Counted from the first letter of the stretch, positions 16,560 through 24,317 are shown. The stretch is 27,048 nucleotides of DNA from DASRHY01 sp046765875 (GCA_046765875.1 JBKPSJ010000095.1:1-27048); one strand, 5' to 3'. The notes: generated by a model from the sequence alone, not told the origin. Numbers and translations: made by a program.

Positions 16560-17456
16560 CTACGCCGTCTGGACGAGGGTGGACAGGGCCACGGTCACGC
16601 GCCCGTCGGCGGCGTCGAGGGCCGCGCGGGACTCGTCGACCGAGGCGCCGCTGAGCAGGTGCACCAGTGCCGACTTGAGCTGTCCGTCGGCCGCCGCCAG
16701 CGCTGTCGCGCATGCTTCGTCGTCGGCGCCGGTGGCCTCGGCGAGGATCCGCAGCATCCGGCCGCGGAGCTTGTTGTTGGTGGCAACCATGTCGACCATC
16801 AGGTTCGACCAGGTGTGGCCGAGCTTGATCATCAGCGTGGTCGAGAACGCGTTCAGGATCATCTTCTGGGCGGTGCCGGCCTTCAGCCGGGTGGAGCCCG
16901 CGATCACCTCGGGACCGGTGTCGGCCGCGATCACGATGTCGGCCAGGTCGCGCAGCGGCGCGTCCGGGTTCGCCGTGATCAGCACGGTGGTCGCACCGGC
17001 GGCGTGCGCGGCGCGCAGCGCGCCCGCGACGTACGGCGTGCGGCCGGACGCGGCGACGCCGATCACGACGTCGCTACCGGTGACCGCACCGGCGTCGATC
17101 TCCCCGGCCTGTGCGTCGTCCTCGACGTCCTCGACCGCGCGCAGCAGCGCCTCGTTCCCGCCGGCGTGGTGCGCGATCACCAGGTCGGGGGGCGCGTGGA
17201 ACGTCGGCGGCAGTTCGGCCGCGTCCTGGACGGCGAGCCGGCCGGACGTACCGGCGCCGAAGTAGTGCACCCGGCCACCGCCGTGCACCGCCTCGACGGC
17301 GGCGTCGACCGCCTTGGTGAGTTCCGGAATCGACGCGCCGACCGCACCAGCGACCTTGGCATCCTCGGCGTTGACCAGTTCGAGAATCTGGGTGGTGCCG
17401 AGCGAGTCGATCGCCAGCGTATTCGGATTTCGTCGTTCGGTCGGTGAGCCGATCAC
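16560..17456 (-). CDS. murQ: N-acetylmuramic acid 6-phosphate etherase
   Basis: Cleaves the lactyl ether of MurNAc-6-phosphate to give GlcNAc-6-phosphate and D-lactate, the key step in MurNAc salvage in the cytosol. It is 298 aa, normal length. The SIS fold shows YFGAGTSGRLAVQDAAELPPTF; the catalytic glutamates correspond to E81 (AAELPPTF) and E112 (RAVEDVEDD). GVAASGRTPYV and STRLKAGTAQKMILNAFST are strong family signatures. The start is a GTG with no SD but with a -10 hexamer 7 bases upstream, so the mRNA is probably leaderless. The gene is last in the wall-salvage cluster, 223 bases after murR, and has its own promoter. Confidence 0.98.
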   Translation of the reverse strand: MIGSPTERRNPNTLAIDSLGTTQILELVNAEDAKVAGAVGASIPELTKAVDAAVEAVHGGGRVHYFGAGTSGRLAVQDAAELPPTFHAPPDLVIAHHAGGNEALLRAVEDVEDDAQAGEIDAGAVTGSDVVIGVAASGRTPYVAGALRAAHAAGATTVLITANPDAPLRDLADIVIAADTGPEVIAGSTRLKAGTAQKMILNAFSTTLMIKLGHTWSNLMVDMVATNNKLRGRMLRILAEATGADDEACATALAAADGQLKSALVHLLSGASVDESRAALDAADGRVTVALSTLVQTA

Positions 17457-17462
17457 AGTACT

Positions 17463-17477
17463 TAGGTTACTTTCCTA
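17463..17477. promoter_or_regulatory. Candidate MurR operator over the murQ -10 (site A)
   Basis: An imperfect palindrome TAGGTTACTTTCCTA (5 of 7 pairs) that covers the murQ -10. Its core GGTTACTTTCC matches GGTAACTTCCC at the namZ -10 in 9 of 11 positions. RpiR/SIS regulators bind short palindromes of this kind; assigning it to the neighbouring MurR-like protein is inference. Confidence 0.5.
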
Positions 17478-17493
17478 CACAGACGACAGTCAA
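17464..17493 (-). promoter_or_regulatory. murQ promoter (TTGACT, 18-base spacer, TAACCT)
   Basis: On the minus strand TTGACT (17488-17493) and TAACCT (17464-17469) are 18 bases apart, and the -10 ends 7 bases before the GTG start. That distance and the lack of an SD suggest transcription starts at or next to the start codon. Confidence 0.65.
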
Positions 17494-17504
17494 AAAGTTT
17501 CTGA
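17490..17504. promoter_or_regulatory. Candidate MurR operator over the murQ -35 (site B)
   Basis: Palindrome TCAAAAAGTTTCTGA, 6 of 7 pairs matching around a central base. It overlaps the -35 hexamer. Its centre is 27 bases from that of site A. On the minus strand it shares ACTTT, a G and the end bases with site A. The binding protein is inferred. Confidence 0.45.
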
Positions 17505-17679
17505 TTCACCGCCGCCCCCGGCAGTTTCCCCGGCGCACCCTCGTGCGCGACAACCCCTTCTGTCCAAGGTACGTCGAAACCTGCCGGTGAGATCCGGCGA
17601 TACGAACATCTCTTACAACTGAAATCTGCGCGTGAAGAAATGCCCGGGTCTGGCCGTGACGGAACGCGCAGGCAGGGTC

Positions 17680-18606
17680 TCAGGCCGTGGCGTCGCCGTT
17701 CGACTCGAGGTGGTGACCGCGAACCGCGGTGTAGGTGGACTCCAGCGCCCTGCGGGCGTCCGGCAGCACGTGCTGAGCGACACCGATGAACAGGCAGTCG
17801 ACGACCATCAACTGGGCGATCCGGCTCGCCATGGCGCCCGAACGGTACGTCGTCTCGCGGGCAGCGGTTGTCAGCAGCAACTGCGCCGCGTGCGCGACCG
17901 GTGAGCGCGGATAGTTGGTGATGGCAACTGTTGTGGCGCCGTGCTTGGCCGCCTCCTGCAGGGTCTCGACGACCTCCGACGTGGTGCCGGTGTGCGAGAT
18001 GCCGATCGCGACGTCACCCTCGCCGAGCAGCGCGGCACTGGTCAGCGCGATGTGCGCGTCACTCCAGGCGAACGACACCCGCCCGATCCGGTGCAACTTC
18101 TGCTGCAGGTCCAGCGCGACGAACGCGCTCGCGCCGAGCCCGTACAGGTCGACCCGCGGCGCGGCGGCGACCGCCGCGACCACCCTCGCGAGCGCGTCCG
18201 GGTCGAGTTGCTGCGCGGTCTCCTTGACCGCCCGCTCGTCGGCATAGGCGACCTTGGCGACGACATCGGTAAGGGAGTCACCGGGCTCGATGTCACCACC
18301 GACCTCCGGCGACTCCTGCGACTGGGCCGACTGCGCCGCCAGCTGCAGGCGGAGCTGCGGGTACCCGGGTACGCCGATCTGCTTGCAGAACCGGATCACG
18401 GTGGTCTCCGAGGTGGAGGCCAGCACGGCCAGTTCGGAGATCGTCATCGCCGCGACGCCACCGGGGTCGGCGAGCACGGCGTTGGCCACCCGCTGCTCGG
18501 CCGGGGCCAGGGCCGGTAGCACCGCACGGACCCGCACCAGCAGCGGGCCCGTCGGGGCCGGCCTACCGGCACCCGCAGACGTTGACGCAGGAGACGATGT
18601 CGTCAT
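17680..18606 (-). CDS. murR: RpiR-family (MurR-like) transcriptional regulator
   Basis: A 308-aa DNA-binding regulator with an N-terminal HTH_6 domain (about 22-98: LAPAEQRVANAVLADPGGVAAMTISELAV, STSETTVIRFCKQIGVPGYPQLRLQL) and a C-terminal SIS sugar-phosphate domain (about 130-270: VDLYGLGASAFVALDL, GISHTGTTSEVVETL). In MurR of E. coli and Bacillus the SIS domain senses MurNAc-6-phosphate, the substrate of MurQ encoded next door, so the same effector is likely here. The ATG lacks an SD. It lies 46 bases after the serine hydrolase, suggesting one namZ-hydrolase-murR transcript. The family is certain; the murR name rests on context. Confidence 0.88.
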   Translation of the reverse strand: MTTSSPASTSAGAGRPAPTGPLLVRVRAVLPALAPAEQRVANAVLADPGGVAAMTISELAVLASTSETTVIRFCKQIGVPGYPQLRLQLAAQSAQSQESPEVGGDIEPGDSLTDVVAKVAYADERAVKETAQQLDPDALARVVAAVAAAPRVDLYGLGASAFVALDLQQKLHRIGRVSFAWSDAHIALTSAALLGEGDVAIGISHTGTTSEVVETLQEAAKHGATTVAITNYPRSPVAHAAQLLLTTAARETTYRSGAMASRIAQLMVVDCLFIGVAQHVLPDARRALESTYTAVRGHHLESNGDATA

Positions 18607-18652
18607 AGCGCCACGGTACGGCGTACTGCCGCCATTTGGTCCCAATCGACCC

Positions 18653-20398
18653 TCAATGATTCGTCAGGCGCCAGCCGACCGCCGTGAACAGGTCCGGATG
18701 CAGCTCACCGTTGAGGACCATCTGGTCACCCGAGATCACCTTGATGCCGTCGACGTTCATCCCGCGCCCGAAGTACAGCGAGTCGGTCCGATAGCGCCAG
18801 CGCACCTGCTGAACGCCAGCAGCCAGGTCCGCCGTGGCGCGACCCCACTCGCGGACCGCCGTACCGCCGATCGATCCGTTGGTGTCGGTCGTGGTACTCC
18901 CGCGGCGTACCTGGAACGGGACCGGCTGCCAGGTGGCTCCGCCGTCGGAGCTGCTCTCCAGCCACAGCAGGTCGGTGTTCTCGCTGTGCACGAACAGGTC
19001 GAACCGAAGCTGTGCACCCTCGGCGGGTACGGCAACCGGGACGGTCAGGGTCGCGGTGCTGGCGTCGCGGATGCCGGAGTACCAGCTGCTCGGGCCCTCG
19101 GCGGGCTTGACCGCGAGTGCCTGCGCCAGTGCCTCGGCGACCTCGCGCCGGGCCGGGTTGTTGCTGCCCCAGTTGCGGCTCGGGTGCACGCGGTTGGTGA
19201 GCAGGATCGCGAACGAGCGCGAGTCGAAGTCGATCACGACCGACGTCCCGGTGTACCCGGTGTGGCCCGCGGTACGCGGCCCCGACAGGCCGGCCATGTA
19301 CCAGATCAGGTCGAGCTCGAAGCCCAGCCCGTGCGAGTTGCCGGGGTACGCCTGGTTGTAGTTGGTGATCATCTTGTCGACCGAGTTCTCCGACAGGATC
19401 CGGTGCCCGCGATAGGTGCCGCCGTTGAGCAGCGCCTGGGCCAGCTTGGCCATGTCGTCGGCAGTCGAGAACACACCCGCGTGCCCGGCGACGCCGCCCA
19501 GCGACCAGGCGTTCTCGTCGTGCACCGAGCCCCACACCATGCCGCGCGGCGGGCTGGCCTGGTACTCGGTCGCGGCGATCCGGTTCAGCTTCGACGGGTC
19601 CGGGTTGTAGCCGGTGTCGGTCATACCGAGCGGCTCGGTGATGCCCTCGCGCACAAGCTGGTCCAGCGGCTCGCCGGTGACCCGCTCGGCCAGTACGCCG
19701 AGGTCGATCAGGTTGATGTCGCTGTACAGGTAGGTGCTGCCCGGCGGGTTCTTCAGCTTCGTGGTGAGAGCGGCGTGGATCCGGTCCTCCGGCGTGCTGT
19801 ACGCGCTCCACAGCGGCAGCCACTCGGGCAGCCCGGACGTGTGCGTCAGCAACTGCCGGACCGGTATCGCGCCCTTGTCGTTCTCGCCGAACTCCGGTAC
19901 GTAGGACGCGACCGGCGCCTCGAGGTCGACCTTGCCGGCCTGGATCAGCTGGACGATCACGATCGAGGTGAACAGCTTCGACACCGACGCCATGTCGAAG
20001 ATCGTGTCGGTGCGCATCGGGATCTGCTGGTCCGGCGGCAACTCGGTGCCGTTGCCGTCGGCATACTTCAGCGCCATCCCGGTGGCGTTCTTGGTGAGCA
20101 CCTTGCCGTTGTGCGCGAGCAGCGTGACGGCACCTGCGTACAACGGCCGGGCGGTGCCGGACGGGCGGGTCCAGCCGTCCACGGCGGTCAGGGCGGAGTC
20201 GATCGGAGCCGGGTCGAGCCCCTCGGCCTGCGGCGTCGAGTTCTGCAGCACCGTCGACGCGGGCATGAACCCCTGGTACGGCAGGTCGAACCGGGCGTCC
20301 CTCGCAATACCGTTGCCCTCGGCAACGGCAGTGCCGGCGGACGACGCTGTCACGACCACCGACGCTAGCGCGACCAAGGTCCGCGCCAGCGACCTCAT
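18653..20398 (-). CDS. Secreted serine hydrolase, YbbE/beta-lactamase family, with extra C-terminal domain
   Basis: A 581-aa exported protein. Residues 1 to about 26 are a Sec signal (ending TAVA before EGNG). The beta-lactamase-fold domain (about 60-430) has SxxK at S138-V-S-K141, YSD at 225-227 (the YxN position) and HTG at 379-381 (KTG position), so the class C/PBP4-like active site is intact. In Bacillus the homologue YbbE (AmiE) is encoded with namZ, murQ and murR and is associated with wall-fragment salvage. About 140 further residues (LTVPVAVPAEGAQLRFDLF, LWLESSSDGGATWQPVPF, W-R-Y-R-T-D) look like a beta-sandwich of the kind found in secreted peptidases, possibly binding carbohydrate. 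The ATG overlaps the namZ stop (ATGA). Confidence 0.9.
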   Translation of the reverse strand: MRSLARTLVALASVVVTASSAGTAVAEGNGIARDARFDLPYQGFMPASTVLQNSTPQAEGLDPAPIDSALTAVDGWTRPSGTARPLYAGAVTLLAHNGKVLTKNATGMALKYADGNGTELPPDQQIPMRTDTIFDMASVSKLFTSIVIVQLIQAGKVDLEAPVASYVPEFGENDKGAIPVRQLLTHTSGLPEWLPLWSAYSTPEDRIHAALTTKLKNPPGSTYLYSDINLIDLGVLAERVTGEPLDQLVREGITEPLGMTDTGYNPDPSKLNRIAATEYQASPPRGMVWGSVHDENAWSLGGVAGHAGVFSTADDMAKLAQALLNGGTYRGHRILSENSVDKMITNYNQAYPGNSHGLGFELDLIWYMAGLSGPRTAGHTGYTGTSVVIDFDSRSFAILLTNRVHPSRNWGSNNPARREVAEALAQALAVKPAEGPSSWYSGIRDASTATLTVPVAVPAEGAQLRFDLFVHSENTDLLWLESSSDGGATWQPVPFQVRRGSTTTDTNGSIGGTAVREWGRATADLAAGVQQVRWRYRTDSLYFGRGMNVDGIKVISGDQMVLNGELHPDLFTAVGWRLTNH

Positions 20399-21699
20399 CG
20401 GTGGCCGCCGTAGATCAGATACTGCTGGCGGCGCTGGTCGAAGTCGGCCAGCTCGGTCTGCCAGGCCGCCACGATCTGGCTCGCCGACGCACCGCCCTCG
20501 AGCATCGTGCGGAACCGGTCCGAACCGGTCAGCAGGTCGATCCAGCGGCCGGCGTAGCTGTCGCCGGACCGCCAGGCGAAGCCCTTTGCCGGATCCGGGT
20601 CGGTATAGATCCGCTTGGCCTCGGCGATCATGTTCGTCGCGATCGTGATCGACTCGACCTCGGTCGGGTCGGTGATGTGGACCTGGACGCCGGCGCACAC
20701 CTTGCCGACGTACTTGCTGAACGTCGGGGTGAAGTACGCCTCCCGGAACCGCACGCCGGGCAGGTTCAGCGCGTTCAGCGCCTCGGCCCAGCGGTAGTCG
20801 GCGTACGGTGCGCCGATCAGCTCGAACGGACGGGTGGTGCCGCGGCCCTCGGACAGGTTGGTCGCCTCGAACATGCAGGTGCCGGAGTACAGCAGGGCGG
20901 TGTTGTCGGTCGGCATATTCGGGCTCGGCAGCGTCCACTGCAGACCGGTGTCGGCCCACAGCATGTCGCCGCGCCAGTTGCGTACCGGCACCACCTGCAG
21001 GTCCTGCACCGGACCGCCGTCGTTGGGCAGCAGTTCGCCGTTGAAGAAGCGGGCCAGCTCGCCGACGGTCATCCCGTGTTGCTGGACGATCTCCTTCTTG
21101 CCGACGCCGGAGCTGTACGCGGGCTGCAGCAGCGGCCCGCGGGCCTTGCCGCCGACCGGGTTCGGCCGGTCGAGAACCATGAACCGCACGCCGGTCGCGG
21201 CGGCGGCCTTCATCGCCTCCCACATGGTCCAGATGTAGGTGTAGAACCGGGCGCCGACATCCTGGATGTCGAACACCACCGTGTCGAACCCGGCCTGGGT
21301 GTAGATGCCGGCGATCTTGTCGGCGTTCGCGCCGTACGCGTCGTACACCATCACGCCGGTGCGCGGGTCGACGTGGTCGCCCTCGCCGTCGCCGGCCTGG
21401 CCGGTGCCGCGGAAACCGTGCTCGGGGCCGAGCACGCCGGCCACCGTGACCTTCCCGGACTCGACCATCTCGTCGACGATGCTGCGCAGGTTCTCCAGGA
21501 TGCCGGTCGGGTTGGTGATCACGCCGAGCTTGGAGCCGGCCAGCGCGGCCCAGCCGGAGTCGGCCAGTTGCTGCGCGGCGGTCTGGACCCGGCCGCGCTT
21601 CTCGCCCTGCTCACCGGCGAACGCCGGGCCGGCGGCCAGCAGCGGTGCGGCGGTGACAGCGCCGGCACCCGCCAGCAGGCTGCGTCGTTTGATGGTCAT
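20395..21699 (-). CDS. namZ: DUF1343 exo-beta-N-acetylmuramidase (NamZ-like), Tat-exported
   Basis: A 434-aa protein of the DUF1343 family, whose Bacillus subtilis member (YbbC) is NamZ, an exo-N-acetylmuramidase removing MurNAc from non-reducing ends of peptidoglycan fragments. MTIKRRSLLAGAGAV is a twin-arginine signal and residues 1 to about 29 end AFA before GE. Family signatures are KLGVITNPTG (57-66), VLGPEHGFRG (89-98, with E93 and H94), VVFDIQDVGARFYTY (141-155), LDRPNPVGG and FEATNLSEGRGTTRPFE. GGAG lies 8 bases before the ATG. It is the first gene of the salvage cluster and is coupled to the serine hydrolase. The function is transferred from Bacillus; the family match is very clear. 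Confidence 0.92.
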   Translation of the reverse strand: MTIKRRSLLAGAGAVTAAPLLAAGPAFAGEQGEKRGRVQTAAQQLADSGWAALAGSKLGVITNPTGILENLRSIVDEMVESGKVTVAGVLGPEHGFRGTGQAGDGEGDHVDPRTGVMVYDAYGANADKIAGIYTQAGFDTVVFDIQDVGARFYTYIWTMWEAMKAAAATGVRFMVLDRPNPVGGKARGPLLQPAYSSGVGKKEIVQQHGMTVGELARFFNGELLPNDGGPVQDLQVVPVRNWRGDMLWADTGLQWTLPSPNMPTDNTALLYSGTCMFEATNLSEGRGTTRPFELIGAPYADYRWAEALNALNLPGVRFREAYFTPTFSKYVGKVCAGVQVHITDPTEVESITIATNMIAEAKRIYTDPDPAKGFAWRSGDSYAGRWIDLLTGSDRFRTMLEGGASASQIVAAWQTELADFDQRRQQYLIYGGHR

Positions 21700-21781
21700 C
21701 AGAGAACTCCTCTGTCGTGGGGCGGACGTATCTACGACCAAGCAGCCGGGCGCTGGCGGGCTGGTCCGCGGTGCCCCTCAG

Positions 21782-21794
21782 GTAATTGAATTAC
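21782..21794. promoter_or_regulatory. Perfect AT-rich palindrome in the namZ leader
   Basis: GTAATTGAATTAC is a perfect 6-bp inverted repeat around one central base, about 20 bases downstream of the namZ -10, in DNA otherwise rich in G and C. It looks like a protein-binding site in the untranslated leader. Which regulator binds is unknown. Confidence 0.5.
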
Positions 21795-21810
21795 GATGCA
21801 GGCTCCTTCA

Positions 21811-21824
21811 TGGGAAGTTACCCA
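21811..21824. promoter_or_regulatory. Candidate MurR operator over the namZ -10
   Basis: TGGGAAGTTACCCA has 4-bp outer arms (TGGG/CCCA). On the coding strand its core GGTAACTTCCC matches the murQ site A core in 9 of 11 positions and it also sits exactly on the -10. Confidence 0.5.
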
Positions 21825-21844
21825 CGACAAACGGGCGTGGTCAA
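21815..21844 (-). promoter_or_regulatory. namZ promoter (TTGACC, 18-base spacer, TAACTT)
   Basis: On the minus strand TTGACC (21839-21844) and TAACTT (21815-21820) are 18 bases apart. The leader to the namZ ATG is about 110 bases. The layout matches the murQ promoter (TTGACT-18-TAACCT). Confidence 0.65.
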
Positions 21845-21924
21845 GACCGACGGAACACCCCGCATCGTGCAATCCGCCACTCCGCGCGCGCAACCGTGTA
21901 CGGCGCGTCCCCGCAGGCCGCGAG

Positions 21925-23283
21925 CTAAAGAGCCAGCGAACCCGCGACCACGGCGGCCAGCTCTTCGGCCACCTGCTGGGCCGTGCCGGCAGACTCGGCC
22001 TCCACCATCACCCGCACCAGCGGCTCGGTCCCGGACGGACGAAGCAGGACCCGCCCGGTCGCGCCGAGCCGGGCCGACGCCTCGGCCACCGCGGCCTGTA
22101 CGCCCGGGTCCGTGTCGGCCCGGGACTTGTCCACGTCCTTGACGTTGACCAGCACCTGTGGCAGCCGGGTCATCACCGCGGCCAGGTCCTGCAGCGACTT
22201 CCCGGTCTCGGCCAGCCGGGCCAGCAGGGTCACCGCGGTGAGCGTGCCGTCACCGGTGGTGGCGTGGTCGGTCAGCACCACGTGCCCGGACTGCTCGCCG
22301 CCGAGGGTGAAGCCACCGGCCTTCATCGCCTCCAGCACGTACCGGTCGCCGACCTTGGTCTGCTCGACCGCGATCCGCTCACGCACCATCGCCTGCACGA
22401 AACCCAGGTTGCTCATCACCGTCGCGACCACCGTGTCGCCGCTCAGCCGGCCGGTATCGCGCATCGCGAGCGCGAGGATCGCGAGGATCTGGTCGCCGTC
22501 GACGAGTTCGCCGGAAGCGTCGACCGCGAGGCAGCGATCAGCGTCGCCGTCGAGCGCGATGCCGGCGTCGGCGCCGTGCCCGACCACCTCTCGGCGCAGC
22601 CCGTCCATGTGCGTCGAGCCGCAGTCGTCGTTGATGTTCAGGCCGTCCGGCTCGGCGGCGTGCGTGATCACCTCGGCGCCCAGCCGCCGCAGCGCCTCCG
22701 GCGCGGTCCGCGACGCGGCGCCGTTCGCGCAGTCGATGACGATCTTGAGACCGTCCAGGCGGTTCGGCGCACACCGGACCAGGTGGCTGACATAGGTCTC
22801 GAAGCCGGACTCGGCGTCGTCGTCGCCCGCCAGGATCCGGCCGACACCGGATCCGGTCGGACGCTGCCACAGCTCGCCCATCCGGGCCTCGATCGAGTCC
22901 TCGATCGCGTCGTCGAGCTTGACCCCTCCGCGGGCGAAGAACTTGATCCCGTTGTCCGGCATCGGGTTGTGGCTGGCCGACAGCATCACTCCCAGATCGG
23001 CGCCGGTCGCCGCGGTGAGGTGCGCTACAGCCGGGGTCGGCAGTACGCCCAGCCGGACCACGTCCACGCCGGCGCTGGCCAGCCCCGAGACCACCGCGGC
23101 CTCCAGGAACTCGCCGCTGGCGCGCGGGTCACGGCCGACCACGGCGCGCGGGCGATGTCCCTCGAACGCCCCGGCCTCGCCGAGCACGTGTGCGGCCGCG
23201 ACCGAAAGGTCGAGGGCCAGCTCCGCGGTGAGGTCTGCGTTGGCGAGACCACGGACTCCGTCGGTGCCGAACAGGCGCGGCAT
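21925..23283 (-). CDS. glmM: Phosphoglucosamine mutase
   Basis: Interconverts glucosamine-6-phosphate and glucosamine-1-phosphate on the way to UDP-GlcNAc. It is 452 aa, a normal length. The start is LFGTDGVRGLAN; the phosphoserine loop is SASHNP (S104 is the expected phosphorylated serine), the magnesium loop is ALDGDADRC, GGEQSGHVV is the sugar-binding loop, and LLRPSGTEPLVRVM is the phosphate-binding loop. It follows rpsI by 18 bases on the same strand and has a weak SD, so it is likely read from the rplM-rpsI transcript, a usual actinobacterial order. Next to it is the wall-salvage cluster, whose products can feed back into this pathway. Confidence 0.98.
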   Translation of the reverse strand: MPRLFGTDGVRGLANADLTAELALDLSVAAAHVLGEAGAFEGHRPRAVVGRDPRASGEFLEAAVVSGLASAGVDVVRLGVLPTPAVAHLTAATGADLGVMLSASHNPMPDNGIKFFARGGVKLDDAIEDSIEARMGELWQRPTGSGVGRILAGDDDAESGFETYVSHLVRCAPNRLDGLKIVIDCANGAASRTAPEALRRLGAEVITHAAEPDGLNINDDCGSTHMDGLRREVVGHGADAGIALDGDADRCLAVDASGELVDGDQILAILALAMRDTGRLSGDTVVATVMSNLGFVQAMVRERIAVEQTKVGDRYVLEAMKAGGFTLGGEQSGHVVLTDHATTGDGTLTAVTLLARLAETGKSLQDLAAVMTRLPQVLVNVKDVDKSRADTDPGVQAAVAEASARLGATGRVLLRPSGTEPLVRVMVEAESAGTAQQVAEELAAVVAGSLAL

Positions 23284-23301
23284 CGGTACGCCGTGCCCCC
23301 G

Positions 23302-23844
23302 TCAGCGCTTGGAGTACTGCGGAGCCTTGCGGGCCTTCTTCAGACCGGCCTTCTTGCGCTCCTTGATCCGCGCGTCGCGGGTGAGGAGTCCGGCCTTCTT
23401 CAGCGTCGGGCGGTTCACCTCGACGTCGGCCTCGTTGAGCGCCCGGGCCACACCGAGCTGCAGCGCGCCGGCCTGGCCGGTGATGCCACCGCCGTTGATC
23501 CGCGCGATCACGTCGTACGAGCCCTCGAGGCCGGTGGTCACGAACGGCTCGTTCACGAGCTGCTGGTGCACCTTGTTCGGGAAGTAGACGTCGAGCGCCT
23601 TGCCGTTGATCGACCAGCTGCCGGAGCCGGGCACCAGCCGGACGCGGGCGACGGCCTCCTTGCGCCGGCCGGTGGCGCCGGCCGGGTTGATCACCGCGAC
23701 CCGGGCTGCCTCCTTCTGCTCCGGCGTCGGGGTGCTCTCCGTGCTGTACGCGACCGGACCCTCGGCCTCGATCGGGATGTCGGGGTCGAGGTCATCCATG
23801 TCTGTTGGCCCTGCGGTGTTAGGTCCTGGGTAGTTCTGGCTCAC
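23302..23844 (-). CDS. rpsI: 30S ribosomal protein uS9 with acidic N-terminal extension
   Basis: Small-subunit ribosomal protein; its C-terminal KR tail reaches the P-site tRNA. The conserved core starts near residue 56 (GATGRRKEAVARVRLVPGSG) and ends KKARKAPQYSKR, the normal uS9 ending. About 50 extra N-terminal residues are acidic (DMDDLDPDIPIEAEGP), as in other actinobacteria. The start is the GTG at 23844, 20 bases after rplM; an ATG at 23799 (MDDLDP) is a possible alternative with GCAGGG upstream. Co-transcribed with rplM and probably glmM. Confidence 0.96.
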   Translation of the reverse strand: MSQNYPGPNTAGPTDMDDLDPDIPIEAEGPVAYSTESTPTPEQKEAARVAVINPAGATGRRKEAVARVRLVPGSGSWSINGKALDVYFPNKVHQQLVNEPFVTTGLEGSYDVIARINGGGITGQAGALQLGVARALNEADVEVNRPTLKKAGLLTRDARIKERKKAGLKKARKAPQYSKR

Positions 23845-23864
23845 GGCTACTTGATCCTCGGGCT

Positions 23865-24317
23865 CTACTGGGCGATCTGGGTGATCTGGGTGATCTCGAA
23901 CGGCTTGGGCTGCTGCGCGGTGTGCGGATGCTCGGGACCGGCGTACACCTTGAGCTTGCGCAGCATCCTCCGGCCCAGGCGATTCTTGGGCAGCATCCCC
24001 CAGACCGCCTTCTCGACCACCTTGCGCGGGTCTTTGTCCAGCACGTCACCGATCGGGGTGGCGGTCAGGCCGCCCGGGCGCCCGGAGTGCCGGTACACCA
24101 TCTTGTCGGTGCGCTTGGTGCCGGAGATCGCGACCTTGGACGCGTTCACGACGACCACGAAGTCGCCGCCGTCCACGTGCGGGGCGAAGGTCGGCTTGTG
24201 CTTGCCGCGCAGCAGGGTGGCGGCCTGAACGGCCAGCCGGCCCAGCACGACGTCTTCCGCGTCGATCACATGCCACTCGCGGGTGACGTCAGCAGGCTTC
24301 GGGCTGTACGTGCGCAC
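23865..24317 (-). CDS. rplM: 50S ribosomal protein uL13
   Basis: Large-subunit ribosomal protein of 150 aa. It begins MRTYSPKPADVTREWHVIDA and carries VLGRLAVQAATLLRGKHKP, FVVVVNASKVAISGTK, the MVYRHSGRPGGL loop and VWGMLPKNRLGRRMLRKLKVY, all typical of uL13. The C-terminus ends with a short duplicated Ile-Thr-Gln motif (ITQITQIAQ), encoded by a 9-base direct repeat. The start is a GTG with AAGG upstream. First gene of the rplM-rpsI-glmM unit. Confidence 0.98.
   Translation of the reverse strand: MRTYSPKPADVTREWHVIDAEDVVLGRLAVQAATLLRGKHKPTFAPHVDGGDFVVVVNASKVAISGTKRTDKMVYRHSGRPGGLTATPIGDVLDKDPRKVVEKAVWGMLPKNRLGRRMLRKLKVYAGPEHPHTAQQPKPFEITQITQIAQ

Noticed and set aside
17533..17548. Small hairpin GCGCAC-CCTC-GTGCGC between murR and murQ as a murR terminator
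   Set aside because: The stem is only 6 bp, lies over 130 bases after the murR stop, and no U-run follows; too weak to call.
18254..20368. Plus-strand open frame of about 700 codons over murR and the serine hydrolase
   Set aside because: Antisense shadow of two genes with intact domain signatures.
21793..21813. Tiny ATG-AAG-GAG...TAA frame (six codons) in the namZ leader as a leader peptide
   Set aside because: Its ATG lies only three bases after the -10, so it would be at or before the transcription start and could not be translated.
21796..24228. Plus-strand open frame of about 810 codons over glmM, rpsI and rplM
   Set aside because: Antisense to three housekeeping genes; long open frames on the opposite strand are expected at this GC content.
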